Part shown: positions 1-13,516 of the stretch, piece by piece | How the letters are laid out: the number at the start of each line of letters is the position of its first letter | How positions within the stretch are numbered: position 1 is the first letter of the stretch | Assembly (NCBI GenBank): GCA_036872755.1 | Contig: JAVHNS010000002.1 | Coordinates: 4,340,001 to 4,404,000 of the forward strand | DNA length: 64,000 nucleotides | Direction: 5' to 3' | From: Orbilia blumenaviensis | Lineage: Eukaryota; Ascomycota; Orbiliomycetes; Orbiliales; Orbiliaceae | Notes under the pieces: model-generated | What the model was told of the DNA's origin: nothing | Database searches by the model: none | Seen by the model: only the letters and a program-made list of their open reading frames with translations | Position numbers and translations under genes: made by a program

Positions 1-1358
1 CACTCCCTCTTTAGTACACCGGCTATCCAGACAAAATCTTTCATCTCAAGGTAGACTTGTGCGCTGATCCTTACCCACCAACGAGCATTATGCACGTAAA
101 CCTGCACGAAAGTATTTTCCCTGACCCCGACATCCTTCGTAAATGTATTATAGACACTCTCCACCTCCGTCTTGGGGATTGGTAGCAGCGGGAGGCGAAT
201 GTTGACCATAGGGCAACGTCCGCTATCGACGGCTGCCGGATCAGGCGTCATGATTTCGGTGCCCAGAATTTTTGCAACAGCCTCGCCCCCTTCAAAGGCT
301 AGTGTGTTACAGTACTTGATTATTGCGTCTTCGCCGCCAATTTCTTGGCGGAATTTGAGTGCAGCAGGGACGCAGAGGTATGATGTGGCGTCTATGGTTC
401 CGTTAAATTCAAATTGTAGGATGAAATTGGATTTGGAGCCCGGGCCTAGGGGGGACCAATACTGAGCCGCGGACTTGGGGATATAGTAGTGTGAGGTAGG
501 AATGGAGGTCGTAATCAACGGCTGATTCCGAGTTGGGACGTAGAGTACTGCAGCGGGACGAGGGGTATATAACCACCTTTTCATCTCAGTTTTTTTGGTA
601 AGTATAGATCTTCAATTAATGCTTATATGCATCTATATACGAGTGGGTTTAATTGGAGCATACTTGTGGCAATTGCTGACAAAAAAGTCAGGCTGGTTAG
701 CCTCAAGATCAATTTTGATATTGCCGACGCCATGTGCACCATCAATAAGACTAAGAACGCCTGCTTCTTTGGCCGCTACGATCATTTTTTCCCATGGAAA
801 ACGCATGCCGGGCATGCTGCTGACGGTGTCGAAGATCACAAGCTTTGGCTTCTTCCCAGCAGCTTTGATCTCCTGGACCGTAGTGTTGAACGAGGAGATA
901 ATGACTGCATCTTGGACTGGATAAGCTAGTGGAATGGAAATACAAGTCGCATCTGTCGTGTCCGCAATATATTGTACGGTTCTTCCACAGGCGCCGTAGA
1001 TAGTCCCAAAATGAAGAATTACATCCCCTTCTTCGTAGGTTAGATTTCTGAGAACAACGTTGACCCCTGTGGTGGCGTTTGTGACGAAAACAACTTCTTC
1101 GCTGGGGGCGTTGAGGACCTTGGCTACTGCCGCACGCGCCTCATCCAAAAGAGATATAGAATGGTAGCGCATAAAGTTGTCCGGGTGTTGCTCGGAGAGA
1201 ATGTGGAGCCTTTGCCGGTGGGTTAGGACGGGGGTAGGGATTGACCCGAATGAGCCATGATTCAGATTTGTGTAGTTTTCAGGAAAAAGAAAATGCTTGC
1301 GGAGTTGGTGGCCAAACGTTGGGGGAGCTGGCGGAGACTCGGTCGAGGATGATGCCAT
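1..1358 (-). CDS. PLP-dependent class V aminotransferase-like enzyme (LolT/isopenicillin-N-epimerase-like), 3' part outside window
   Basis: Two exons are visible, 1358..664 and 576..1 (intron 663..577, 87 bp), and the frame stays open to the window edge, so the C-terminus is missing. The N-terminus has the family's 'NLNHGSFG' signature. 'SLIDGAHGVG' carries the Asp that contacts the PLP ring, and 'VSNCHKW' carries the Schiff-base lysine at about residue 232. The intron splits that lysine codon. The reading resumes as 'WLYTPRPAAVLYVP', as in fungal LolT-like and hercynylcysteine-lyase-like (Egt2) proteins. Members of this fold-type I group cleave C-S bonds, desulfurate or epimerise amino acids. 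The substrate cannot be told from sequence, and ergothioneine synthesis is one option. No targeting signal is seen, so the protein is probably cytosolic. The family is near certain and the exact reaction is not. Confidence 0.85.
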
Positions 1359-4300
1359 AACTACCTGACGATTTTATAAACAATTGCCGATGGGTTTTAA
1401 ATATATATTCTATGCGAGATATCTAGCATGTATACCTAGGTTATAGGAATGATAAAATGAATACTAATTTCTCGGGGAGGGGCCGCATCTAAGGCTGCAT
1501 GGGGCCGAACCTTTTGCAGATCTAGATTCTATATTGAGCTAGACTATGGGTGTTTGTAAGTATACGGGGCACTAGATGGGGATAAAGTAGATCTATCGAT
1601 CTAACTTAAGAGCAGGGAAGGGCTTAGGGACACGGCCTGGCTGTCGGGGTCTTTGTTGGAGATTGTGTGTTGTGAGGTCGGATGTTACACCAGTGCGGAG
1701 GTCGAAAATGGAAGACAGCCAGAAATGGAACTTTGCAATTGGGATCTGTTTCAAAACTGCATGTCTGGCTGCGAGTTTCTGGTCGAGGATTTATCTGGCT
1801 AACGATAACTCTGGCTTCAAGTAAACTATTATAGCTTGAAAGGAGCAATCGAACTCCGATATTACACTCCTTTGTGACTCACAGGGGCGATATCGGGTGG
1901 TTTATAAGTCGGCGCCGCGGCTTCCTCAGGCTTTTCTGGTCGGCTTGCTTATATAATAACGAAATATCTTCGGGTGAATCCAAGCCGCTTGGTGGAGGAT
2001 CTGGGTATTCTCGGATATCATACGAAACCTAAAGCAAGCAAGCGCAGACCGATGAGGAAAGGCAAACCCAAACTAAATAATCGGGTGAAGATATGGCTGG
2101 CGACGGGGCGACAATATCGGAGGGGAATAATTAGGCAGCAGGAGTAGGCAGGGTTTTTAAATTTTGGGGATCCCTCTTAAACTGAAAGAATGTAAATGGG
2201 AGGGGCAAGATATCAAAATGAGGGGCAATTGATTGGGCAATTGTAAATCCAGTATGCTAGCAGCAAGCATGTCGGCGTCATGATAGTGCATGATGCAGAG
2301 ATGCGGTGCTGGTCCGTATGCGCCTGGGTCGTACAAGTACCTGGTCCGTATCAGATTTTTTTGGAGATGTTTTGTACTGTGTGATAGCCATATCACATTA
2401 TAATGCACTGATCATGAGCGGGTCACATTTTTGCGCAATTGCAATTAATAAATCGCAGGAAGCTGGATCCATGGATTAACCAAGACTCAGATACAAACTA
2501 TTAGATTACAGGGTCAAGTTTGTACCGTCTAAACACCCACCTATATGCAGCAGCCGCATTGCTAACATAAATAATATTAGATGTATAGTTGTCTCGTAAG
2601 CAAGCTAGCTGTTCGAGGGGTATGCATGCACGTGGAGGTGTTTGATAAGAATGTTTCTCGACACTGATTGATTCGCGGATTGGATTGGAATGTGATACTG
2701 CAGGAACTGAAATCCGAAAGCCTTTTGTCGGGCCTGGCCTGATGTGAAGGAGCTCTCTCCTCAAGCGGGCAAACACCGTGTGCTGTCGGGCATAAAACTA
2801 TTCGGGAGAAAAATGACTGCCTTGGAATCGATCAAACAATGAACGAGGGCCGCTCCACAATTGGTCGCCGCACGTGGCTGATCCAGGGACGGTACCTACG
2901 TCGACTGTAACGGGGGTAGGATAATATCTATATATACAACCGTGGGTAAGTCTATGTTGAGCAGATGTCAAGAATAGGTACCTGTTAACCGGTATCGATC
3001 TCCCCACCCCACGAGTAAAAATGGTAAGATTATCCTGCAAAACCCTAACTAGGTCGCGCCTATCGCGATATACAATCGCAGTAACCGAGATGTGGGCAGA
3101 AATATCTCGGGATTACCATGATGGAAAAAATATAGGACGGTTTTAAGATTTGTAAAGGCAGAGGGGCGGTTCTTTCAGTGGAATTTAAATATTTATTCGG
3201 GTTCGAACGGTCAAACTGGTAAATCTCTCATATATTGTCAACCAGCGCCCATACCAAATATCCTATATTGAAATACGGGTAAGTTTAGAGTCTGACTTCA
3301 CTAAAACGAAGTAAATGATTATATTATATCATTGAACATTTTCCAACTCGCTCAGGAATTGTCTAAACTTTTTTTTTTTTTTTTTTTTTTTTTTCCACCT
3401 TGCTTAAAACCTTTTTTTTGCGTTCACTACGTGTTGGCGTCGGCACTCCAGGCAAACCTAAAGTGGAAACCTTCCTGGCTTTTTTTTTTTTTTTTTTTTT
3501 TCTTTTGAAAAATTTTCCCAGTTGAAAAAGAAGAAGAAAGAAGAAAGAAGAAAGAAGACGGGGGATTCTTTACATGGAAGGCTGTGCGGCGGATAACATG
3601 GAGGAATTCCCTTCAGATTCTCATCTCAAGGACAATTATAATACCATCCCATCTACCTAGGTAACTAGGGCTCAATACCTGCCCGTTCCTCTGCTTTAGC
3701 CTGGTTTTAAGCATCGACATTGGTCCTCTTGGCCTGTTGCTAGCTACCTCGCTAGCCGACTCGACAGACTAGACGTGCGACCAGAGCTGCAGTGTTGGCT
3801 GGCTGCATTTCACCGCGATTGCAAGTGCCTAAAACTGTAGGTTTGAATTTGCCTGTCCGATCGAGTCCCTCCGCGAGTCCTCACCGCACTCTCTCGTCGG
3901 CCGCGGGGCATCTGTACAGCATTCCCTGAAAACCCGATCATTCCCTAGCTGGGTCCCTCAAGCACAGACAGCACATGTGTACAGACAGTACCGTCGAGAG
4001 GGTTTCTCCGTGCTCCGTGCTGGCTGCAGGTCTTAAAAATTCACCGGGCCAAGGAAAAAACGTTGACATGGGCAGGACGCCGTCGACTGGATCAGTCTGA
4101 ACCTGAACGTCGATTTCAGTAATTGCTTAATTAACGAGCCCGCTTGTGAATTCGAATCTTTCGTTTTCCCATCAAATCCCACACGATCACCTCGAACCCC
4201 CCCCCTCACCTCCCCTCCACACCTCCACACCTCCCCCCAGCTTCATCCCATCCTCACCGCCTGCCTCCATTCCTATCCCGCTGCTCCGGTTCCCTTTCCC

Positions 4301-6059
4301 TTACTTCTTCTCTTCTTGTTCGTTGCTCTGATTGTTCCGTTCATCTGCGCCGACTCAGGTACCCTGTTACGTTGCTACTGTTTTACTGACTGACCAGGCC
4401 AATCCAACGGTTATAAAGGCCCTTGCCATTGCCCTGCCCGCGTCCGACCTGCCACCAACCGACTGATATATCACCCTGACCTAATATTATAATAACCTCT
4501 ACGTGTCAACGAATTTCTTTATTGAACAATCCGGCGGGAGACTACTGAAATAACGAAAAAGCAATACAAAAATCAAATTAAAAAAAAAAAAAAACCGAAT
4601 AAAAATTAAATAAAAAAACACCCCCAATCGAATCAAATCTAATCAATCATAGGAGTCGAATACGATCAAACTGGTTCAAATATATATTCAAAACAAAGAT
4701 AGCTAAGTGCTCTCTGTTTAATATTCCTTTCGCATAGCGCTGGAGTCTGTTTGCTTGCTGTCCTCCTGTATTCCCTCTCTATCTCCGTTCGAGCTTAGAC
4801 TGTCCCGGGTCCGATCTGCCCAATTTCTAACTGCTTGCTGCATCTCTCTCGCATAACGCGTGACCTCGCCCCATAACTCTTCTGCATTTAGCTGTTCGCT
4901 CTGCTGCTGCTGGATTCTTATTCTGGATTAATCCTGAGGCTCTTGGTCCTCTGAATAACGCCGTTCGATCTCGGGCCCGTTTGCAAGCGAACACCCGGAA
5001 CGACATTTTACATACCATTGCTGCATCAAACCTCTCTGCTCTGCTCTGACTGCTTCTGCTGCTGCATCAAACGCCGCTGTCATCAGTAACTCGCTCAACC
5101 GTCCATCTTTCTTTCTTTTTTTTGGAAGGGGATTGGTTTTCCAAGTTCGAGACCACGGCCGGTTCTTTTTATAGAGAAGATTAAGCCAAAGCCGCTGTTA
5201 CTTGATAGCTTAGGCGACCAGTTACAAGTTACCAGCTACCAGTTACAGGTTACATGTTACAGGCCACAGGTCACAAAGCCTCGAGTCTCAAGTCTCAAGT
5301 CTCAGAAACTGTTGTCTGGTGTTGGAATAACGCCAGCGTGTTGTGCCGTTTGACCGCCACAAAACTGCCAGATTCGTCCTTTCGGTGAAAAAAAAAAAAA
5401 AAAAAGGAATTTTAACTTCTTCTTCCCGTTGACTGGATTTTTCTCTCCTCAATTTTCACACTCGAATTAATTCCACACAACTGGACTCCAATCCAATCCA
5501 ATCCATCCACAAGACATCGCCCCTCAGGCATCATCGCTCTCTCCGACTCCAATTTCCCGGTCAGCGTCATCGCCTGCTCCTTCGCAATCCTTTCAGATCA
5601 TCACCTTTCCTTGCCGAGCGTTTCTATCGCGATCAGCCAGCCAGAACCCTTTCCTGCCGCCAATCGAGAGGGTTTCTTTTTCCCCGGATATCTCCCACCA
5701 CTACATCAACAAGTGGTCTCTTTCCGTCGGCTGCTCTCTTTCACCAGCATCCCATCAGAATCACCTTGACCGACTTGACGCTCTATCTTTGATATCGTTC
5801 CCCTTGAATCTCGCTCGCCCTGGTCTGCATTCCATCTGTCCGGTCTACTCAGTAGTGATCCTCGTCCGATTATTGTTTTTGTACCCTGATAGTCTATTTC
5901 AGGCACAAGACACCTCTCGGCTCTTTCCACTATTCTTGAATCCTCGCATTTTTTTGTCGCGTCATATAAGACCTTATTTTTCGTCAGAACCTTGTTCTTA
6001 GGGATTCATAGCCTGCTTCGGGCTCTCGCATAATTACACACCTCACATAAACCCTCAAA
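1359..6059. other. 4.7 kb non-coding region, probably the long leader and promoter of the GYF gene
   Basis: I found no convincing coding region here. It contains pure T runs at 3369-3394 (26 nt) and 3480-3501 (22 nt), a GAA-rich purine tract at about 3525-3558, A-rich stretches near 4578-4620, a degenerate repeat of 'GTTAC(A/C)' words at about 5218-5280, and a strongly pyrimidine-rich stretch from about 5450 to 6000. The last looks like a fungal 5' untranslated leader of the GYF gene. Short open frames in the region lack family features or consistent splicing. Confidence 0.5.
3369..3501. repeat. paired poly-T tracts (26 and 22 nt)
   Basis: There are uninterrupted T runs at 3369-3394 and 3480-3501, about 85 bp apart, followed by a GAA-rich purine tract. 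Such homopolymers are common nucleosome-disfavouring elements in fungal promoters. A role for these is only inferred. Confidence 0.7.
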
Positions 6060-9000
6060 ATGTCTGCACAGTCATCAGCGATGTCTTCAAATGCTGCATC
6101 GAAGGATGTCAGTTCGATAGGGAACGGCATCTCTACCACCGGAGGGCCCACTTCTTCTGGAAGCCAACAGACAGAATGGTACGTACCCCCTCATCAAGTT
6201 GCACCCCACCCTACCCCACACCGACCCCTCCATTCCATCGTTTTAGCACCTGCAGAATGTTTGGACGTTCATAGCCGGTATAACTTAATGGTCATACCTC
6301 CCTCTATTACTCACCTAGAATCCTCCTGTGTAATGTATTATATTCTAGGCTGGCGGGGTATCCTTGTTGTTCTCATTCTTGATGGCAACAGCTAATCGGA
6401 TTCCGCTTTTTATAGGGTCCGCCGAACCAATGGCGTTTCGTCATCTAACACACCCGTCAATAACTCTACAACTAATCAATCTGGCCCCCGGCGTCCTTCG
6501 CTATCTACAACCCTGACTCACCATCCCCGAGAGTATCCATCATCGGCGTCACTGGCGGGAAATGCTTCTGGGACTGTTACACCTTCATCGGCTGCGTACC
6601 AACCACCGCATTCAACGGCAAGGGATGCTCTGAATCCTTTTAAGTACTCAAAAGAGTATATGCTAAATAAATTCGAGGGTCTCGAGTTGAATGGGACCTT
6701 GGCCGATGTTAACAAGGTCAATAAGTTGCTATTGGGGGAAAGCGAAAAAGAAGGCTTATTTGGAGGTGCGTCCAAAGAACGGAATGGCAATGGAGCAGAG
6801 GCCTGCTGGGACTCCTCTGGTCAACAACGGCCAGTATCCTTCGAAGCTATGACATCTGAAGAGAAAGATCTTTTCCAGAGTGTAAATTCCGTCCAAAAGC
6901 CTCACCAAACACCAAACACACCCAGTGGTCCCAGTAGCACCTCAGCTCCATCTGGACAGATTGCTCAGCCGCGCAACTCAACATCATCGACTAATTTGAA
7001 CAGTAATTTCCACAAGCCGAATGTTTCCGTCTCTTCTACTGGGACGGCGGCACCCCCTGGAACCGCCTCTCCTACTGCTCGAAACCGTCCTCGACGGGAT
7101 ACTGGAGACACGAATCCCTTGGCTCGTCGAAGAACCGATCGAGATGACCCTGGAAACCCATTTGACAGGTTCAGCGGCCGGCCATCTTTAAATCAAGTTG
7201 GTGATGATGCGCGTGATACTGAGGACTCGGGACCTGGTCGTGGTGTTTTTAAGCGACAAGCGAGCGGTGGCCCCTGGGGTGTTTCGAGTCCTATCACTCC
7301 AGGAGGATCTGCGTTTGGAGCGTTTTCCAACGGTGCATTCGGTGGTGTTGGTAGTAGCAATTTTGTTCTTACCTCCGGAGTTCCAGCTGCGAAGCCGGAA
7401 GGGGATAGAAAATTTGGAAGCCTTGGGAAGTCTACTGGGAGGAGCCTTGTCGGCGATCGGGTCGAAGAAGAAACCGAAGAAACAGACAACGCTCCTACCG
7501 GCGACGCCAATGATACCGGAACTCGGTCTTCCTTACAAGAGCTTGCGAGAGAATCCGAGGCAGAACCTGAATTTAGGCGTGGTGAATATGGCCGTCGTTC
7601 TGATAGTACAGATACGGACCCTTACAACCCCCGAAAATCACTTCAGCCAGGGGACCTCGAAGTTGAAAATCCCCTCGATGATGGACTGCGCAATCCCCAT
7701 GGTCAGCTAGGACAGGATTCTTACTTCAATGAACCTTCCGTTGGCCCCATCGGGCGCAATATGATGAGCTCCCCAACAAGAAACCTTGGCGGTGCTTTCA
7801 ATGCCTTTGGAAGCAGCGTGGCTAGCCCCTCATCGTCGAGACAAGGGCAACATACTCCACTTTCTGGATTCCACCATATCCAAACTCAAATGGGCGGCCC
7901 AGCCTCGGGGTCGCAAGAACCTGAGAACCCATCACCTTCTTCAACCAATCCTTACCAGAGTCCGATCCCGGAAACTGAGGAAGGTACTGGCGAGGAAGGT
8001 GGCAGCCTTCGAAACTTTAGACCTCCTGGCGGAAGTGATCGAAGTCAAACGTCTAGTGCTGGCATAATTGGCGCTGGTCTGCCCGGATTTGGGGGTCTAG
8101 GTGGAGGTTTCAATAATCCCCTTGGAGCTTCTGGACTTTGGTCTAACCCACCACCTTCTGGGGCACTGACTGGGACGCCCCAGCATCCTGGAACTGCGGG
8201 TTTCTTCGGGCCCTCTGGGGACTCTTCTGGCGTTGGGACACCAAGTGGAACATCATCCGGTGCTTTTGGTACCGCGAGAGCCAGCCGGCTTGGCGCATTG
8301 TTCCCCGTTGAACAACAACAGCAATTAATACAAGAGCAACAGCGTCAACAGAACCGTAATATGTATGATGAAGACAGCGCTTTCGATCCAACCGAAGCGT
8401 TTCGCGGCTTGAGCATGGCTGACAGGCCAAAGACCGAAAACCTCATTTCTGCCGATAGCATGTTTGGAGGTCCTCCACGAGGTGACAATGCATATTTCGG
8501 CGATGGTACTGAGGGCCAGGCTGCTGGGCAGCAAGTCCAACCCAAAGCTTCATTCCCAGCTTTGTCTCATTCCAACTCGGTCTCTTCTTTACAACAATTC
8601 GGTAGTGCCACTCCAGGTGCCGCTCCGGGGTCCTCGACCCAGCCGGGTTCTCAACGCAATTCTGGTGGGCATATCATGATAATGCCCGATAAGATCTCTT
8701 GGGTATACAAAGATCCTACCGGAAAGATCCAAGGTCCCTTTTCGGGGCTCGAAATGCATGATTGGTACAAGGCTGGTTTCTTCCAGCCTGACTTGCTGAT
8801 CAGGCGCCAAGAGGAAACCGAGTTTGAGCTTCTCGGGCACTTCATACGTCGGGTCGGTAACTCACGTGAACCTTTCCTCATCCCAATGCAGGGGCCTGCT
8901 TTCCCTCCTGGAGCTGGATGGACAGCTCCGAGTCCATGGGGACAGAATACAATCGATGCAGCTAATGGGATTGTACAACCTCCCTTTCCTGGTGCGTTTC

Positions 9001-11298
9001 CTACGTTCGGTACTACTTTGACGGCGGAGCAGCAAAATGCTCTCGAACGGCGCAAACAGGAGGAGCAGTATCTCATGGCCCGTCAACGCGAATACCTTGT
9101 TCAGCAGCAGGTAATTGCTAAGCAGGTCGCCGCCGCCCAGCATATGTCAAGAATGAGCCAGGAATCCCTGCAACACCATCCTTCCCAGGCTAGTCTTCAC
9201 AGTCAGCCTAGCTTAACGAATATCCAGAGTCCAAGTACTTTCCCACCTCAAAGTGGACCTTTTAGCGAGTTAAGACACACGACTTCGAATCCCTCAATCG
9301 ATGGATTTAGTACAGGGCCGAGAGAGGAATTTGCAGGGTTTCCTCAGGGGTTTAATACCCCTGCCCCGCCGCCACCGCCGCAACAGACAAGCAGAGAGCA
9401 AGCACAGGTACTTGAGCGACAGAGAGCTCAAATGGCCCGGCAATACCAAGGCCAGCATCAAATGCTGGAGAGACAACAGCAGCAGAGAGCACAGCTATTC
9501 CAGCAAGCCATGGGACAGCCATCAAGAGATCAGCAGCAGCACGGGAATCAGGGTCCAGTCCAAGGACCGCAAGCCGGAGGCCCAGGCGCTATGCCCCCTT
9601 ATCAGGTAGCCGCCGGCGATGATGCTATAGATATCACGCAAGATGTAGGTTTTGACAACGATGCTAGGTCCGATATGACCGGTACGGCCCTCGCCGATGA
9701 ATACGAACTCTTCCAACAGCAACACCAGATGCAAATCCAGCAGCACGATGAAGATTTGCTCAATCAACATTACGACCAAGGGCAATCCCTTTCTTATTTC
9801 CCCGGAGATATCGATTTTACCACTATACCTCCTCACAACGTACCAATGAATAACGAAATTAATGAGACGACGACTACTACCTCTATCACTGCTATCTCCG
9901 CTGGCCCAGGACCTCAAATTGAACCAGGTACCTATACTGATGACGCGAATGCAAATGAAGCCAGTGCCGAAGATGAATCTTTGATTACCTCTCATGATGA
10001 TGAACAAATAAACACTGTCGACGTTCAAACTCAATCCCCACTCCTCACTACCAGCACTCCTGAGCCCCCCAAAAATCCCTGGGGCTCCATTCCTCAATCT
10101 GGCATGCCTCTACCATTCCCTGCCCCTAAATCGGTCGCTTCCCCGCGCCCTTCCACAGCCCAATCTATGACTAAGTCACCTGCCGTCAGTACTGCCGAGC
10201 CTCAAACTGTCCCAATTGCCCCCTGGGCCAAGGATCTTGAATCTGCCCCGCACCAGAAAGGGCCATCTCTCAAGGAAATTCAAGAGAACCAGGCTAAGCA
10301 AGTGGCCAAGGCTGAGGCAGCAGCTCAGGAAGCTCGCCGCCAGGAGCAGGCCCAGCAAGCCGCTCTTGCCGCTGCAAGTACTCCGGCCCCACCTACTTCG
10401 GGCCTCCCATCTACATCTACATGGGCTGCGCCAACGCCGTCGCCAGCCACCAACACTATTGCCTGGGCTAAGCCGCTAGCTAAAGCATCTACAACCCCTG
10501 TTAAGCAGAAGACACTCGCTCAGATACAAAAAGAGGAAGAAGCGCGTAAGCAGAAGGCTGTAGCACACCCTCCTTCGTCCACCACGCCTGCTCCAGCAAC
10601 AACGCCATCCACAACACCAGCCCGTCGTTCCGAATGGGCTTCGAAGGCGGCAGCGGCTCCCACAAACCCCAATGCTCCAGCAGCTAATACGACTGGTGGG
10701 GCATGGACTACTGTTGGTGCCGGTGGAAAGAAGCTTGGTGGCGCAGCGACCATTTCCAGCCCTACTCTTTCTCAGGCAAGAATCGTTTCGAACGCCCCAA
10801 CCCCCAAAATTGTCAAGAAACCAGCAACGGTACAACTAGCCGCGCTTCCCCCGCAAAAGACCGCAAACGACGAGTTCATGAAATGGTGTAAGATCAACTT
10901 GAAAGGGTTGAACTCTGGGGTTAATGGTACGTATATTTGATCAACATTTTTCTTTAACACACACTAACAATAGAATAGTTGATGAATTTGTTACAATGAT
11001 TTTGTCGTTTCCCCCTGAGATTGACCTGATCAGTGACAGCGTGTATCAGCAGTCGACGACGATTGACGGCCGTAGGTTCGCCGAAGAATTCATCCGTCGT
11101 CGCAAGTTAGCGCAGCAAGGAATTGTAGTTGATCATGGCCATCATAGCGATGAAAACAAGGCAGCTGGTGGTTGGAGTGAGGTAGCTAAAAAGGGAAGAG
11201 AGGCATCCACAGGTGCCAGCTCTTCTGCTGCGCCTCCTGAGAACACTTTGGGGAGCGGGAGCTTTAAGGTTGTGCATGGGAAAAAGAAGAGGAGGTAG
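6060..11298 (+). CDS. GYF-domain protein (GIGYF/Smy2 family), 1,649 aa
   Basis: Exons are 6060..6178, 6416..10926 and 10979..11298. The last intron has a good branch site (ACTAAC) just before its AG. The GYF domain lies at about residues 797-862: 'WVYKDPTGKIQGPF' followed by 'M.DWYKAGFF' is the diagnostic W-Y-D-G-QGPF-M-W-G-F pattern that binds proline-rich PPG peptides. The rest is mostly low complexity (Ser, Pro, Gly, Gln), with a Gln/Arg-rich probable coiled coil after the domain. A conserved C-terminal block 'EFMKWCKINLKGLN' plus 'TIDGRRFAEEF' is split by intron 2. A basic KKKRR ends the protein. Yeast Smy2/Syh1 and animal GIGYF2 are cytoplasmic adaptors in translational repression and mRNA decay, so a similar role is inferred. 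The start is the first ATG after the pyrimidine-rich leader, and exon 1 joins in frame. Confidence 0.93.
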
Positions 11299-12437
11299 AC
11301 TAAAAACTTCTTCTCTTCCAGAGCGCTCAAAAGCATTTCCTTTCATTTTATTATTTTGTTTTGTGTAGCCTCACTATTATCCCCCTTTGACAAAAACACG
11401 CCCACAGCCGGCGAGGGAAAGAGGAGGCAAGGTTTATAGCAGCGTCAGACTCCACATTTTTGTCCCCGTTTCCTTAGTTACTAGCCGGGTTTTACTAACT
11501 GTGTCCGTATCTTGGCTTAATATGGTTGTCCTGTATTAGTGCGAAGCAAACAGGAGTGAGTCTAACTACGAGACTGACGAAGTTGCTGGTCTAAATGCGC
11601 CTTACCTTCTCCCCTTTCTCTTCTCTTCCTCCCCATATAACTTATACCTTTAACTTTAATTTATATTTCGTATTCAGTTCACGCTCCCCCAACTTTCCGT
11701 TTCTCTACTGTCCTCCCTACCGGCTCTCCTCTCCGCTATACCCCTTCTTGTTCCTTGCCTCCTTCGACATTTTTCTTTCGCTCTTTTTTTAATGGAAGCT
11801 TGTCGTGATAAGGGCGAAGTGAATAGCTGGAAAACTTGATACGAATATGAAATAATGAGATGAAAGAAGCCTATATAATTCGAATGCAACCAGAATCTAG
11901 GCCTTTATAGGGTCGCATAGAGACTCGTTAGCTAAACTACTTAGCTCCATACGTGTCCAGACGTCTGTCTTGGTCTAGAGAAACCCGGCGAATATCCGTT
12001 ATTACGATAAAAGGTTTCGGGATTAATAAACGAAGGGCGCTCGGAGCCCCCCATTACGCATGTCTACTAAAATGTCTGGTACATGGAAATGGTGACGAGA
12101 AAGTGCATTTACTGATCTACAAAGAGAAATATAGTAGATTCAAGGAGGCCATAATAGTAGTAATGTTTCAATAGCGACAAAATAGATTTCATTTCACCAT
12201 CAACGCCGACTCTCGTACCCTTCTCCACACCTCGATTCCACCCTTCCCCCCTCCTTCAACAGCTATGTCGTTATATCTCCCATCCCCTCTCGATATAGCT
12301 TTCCTGATGCTGCATTAACCACCCATCTGCCGTTCCTCGCTTTTCCCACTTTCTAGTATGGTTTACCTAATAGTCTTCATATTTCCTTTTATGGGGTTTG
12401 GATTTTTCAACTATGGCTTTAGAGCGTTATGCCGAAC
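11299..12437. other. convergent 3' intergenic region
   Basis: This lies between the ends of the GYF gene (+) and the POM33-like gene (-). It is AT-rich with a pyrimidine-rich block at about 11600-11790. No open frame in it shows a domain or plausible splicing. I see nothing beyond the expected 3' untranslated regions. Confidence 0.6.
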
Positions 12438-13516
12438 CTACTGAGCCTTTCTCTGTGAAACCTTATTGGGGTCAAACTCCGTCATATCCCCAAACTTCCT
12501 AACACCATCCTTGGCACTCGCCCAGACGTTTCTCAAAGCCGGTGGAGCCCTTGGGTCAGCCACTACGCCATCAATCATGGCTTCAGCCTGGTGCAAAGCC
12601 TGTCTAACGAATGGAGACTGGGAGACCCGAATCCTGAGGAAGGCAGTGTAGATGATCAGTAAAATCCAGGAGTTAGCAAAGATTAAACAGCCGAGGAGGA
12701 GGCGGATCCATAGCGCTAGCTCTAGGTTGGCAACGATAGACATGGAGGTATCGTAGTGAGTTTTGACGAATTTAGAGATTATTTCGGATACGACATTCGC
12801 GTTTTGCTTCTTCGGGGAGGCACCTCCTGCTGGTAATGTTGCTCCAGCGGAGCTTGAAGGTGTGGCGGCGGCGCCCGGGGTTGAAGGGGTTGGGAGGAGG
12901 GTGGGAATGACAGCCGTTCGGAGGTATGTTAAGAAGTGGAAGGTTGAATATATTGTGAACGGGAGGAGAGCGAGGTAGATTGGAGTGGTAAAGAGCCAAA
13001 TAAGGGCCATGACTATTATCATCAAAATTTCAGGAATCATTAGCACTTCCGTTTGATACTCGCAATTTCGATCCGGCTACGTCGATAGGGAGAAGTGTAG
13101 TGCATACAAAGATACTGAACATTCTCATCCCCCGTCATGGCGATGAGATGCTGCTGGAGAGCAGGGCGGTTTGTGCCAGCCTGCTTGATTCTGGCCCTAT
13201 AGGCCTTGTAGACGACGATTCCATAGGTCACAGCGCAGGAGAGGAAGCCCAGGCGGTAGGAGAGCTGGGCAGCTGTTGTAGAGGTGTTGAATTTCACGAA
13301 GGAGACGGTGTAGCGAAGTGTTGAGAGGAGGAGGAGGAAGTGTCTATGATCGTCGTGGTTATTATCAGCATGGCCGGCATTTTATCAGAGGAGGCAAAGA
13401 AAAAGGAAGATATACCCGACGAACCAACCGAACTGGAGGGTTTGAGCAAGAGCTAGGAATCTCTGCGCGAGTGGCTGAGGCCCACCGGCGGCGGGCTGGG
13501 TCGTCGGAGGTGCCAT
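12438..13516 (-). CDS. POM33: POM33/TMEM33-family ER and nuclear-pore membrane protein, 303 aa
   Basis: Three exons, 13516..13416, 13343..13108 and 13012..12438, splice into one 303-residue frame. Exon joints recover conserved blocks: 'FGWFVGHFLLLL', 'AVTYGIVVYKAYRA' and 'GDENVQYLFMALIWL', followed by 'LLPFTIYSTFHFLTYLR'. This is the Tts1/Per33/TMEM33 pattern with about four hydrophobic segments. A Pro/Ala/Ser-rich loop follows the third, and a cytosolic tail ends the protein. Yeast Pom33 is a transmembrane nucleoporin that shapes the ER and helps distribute nuclear pores, and the same site of action is expected here. The start is the first in-frame ATG of an exon rich in Pro and Thr (MAPPTTQP). 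The gene converges on the GYF gene. Confidence 0.9.

Noticed and set aside
6518..10835. Many 60-190 codon frames on both strands within the GYF gene
   Set aside because: All are shadows of the long, Ser/Gln/Pro-rich GYF coding frame, which alone carries conserved domains.
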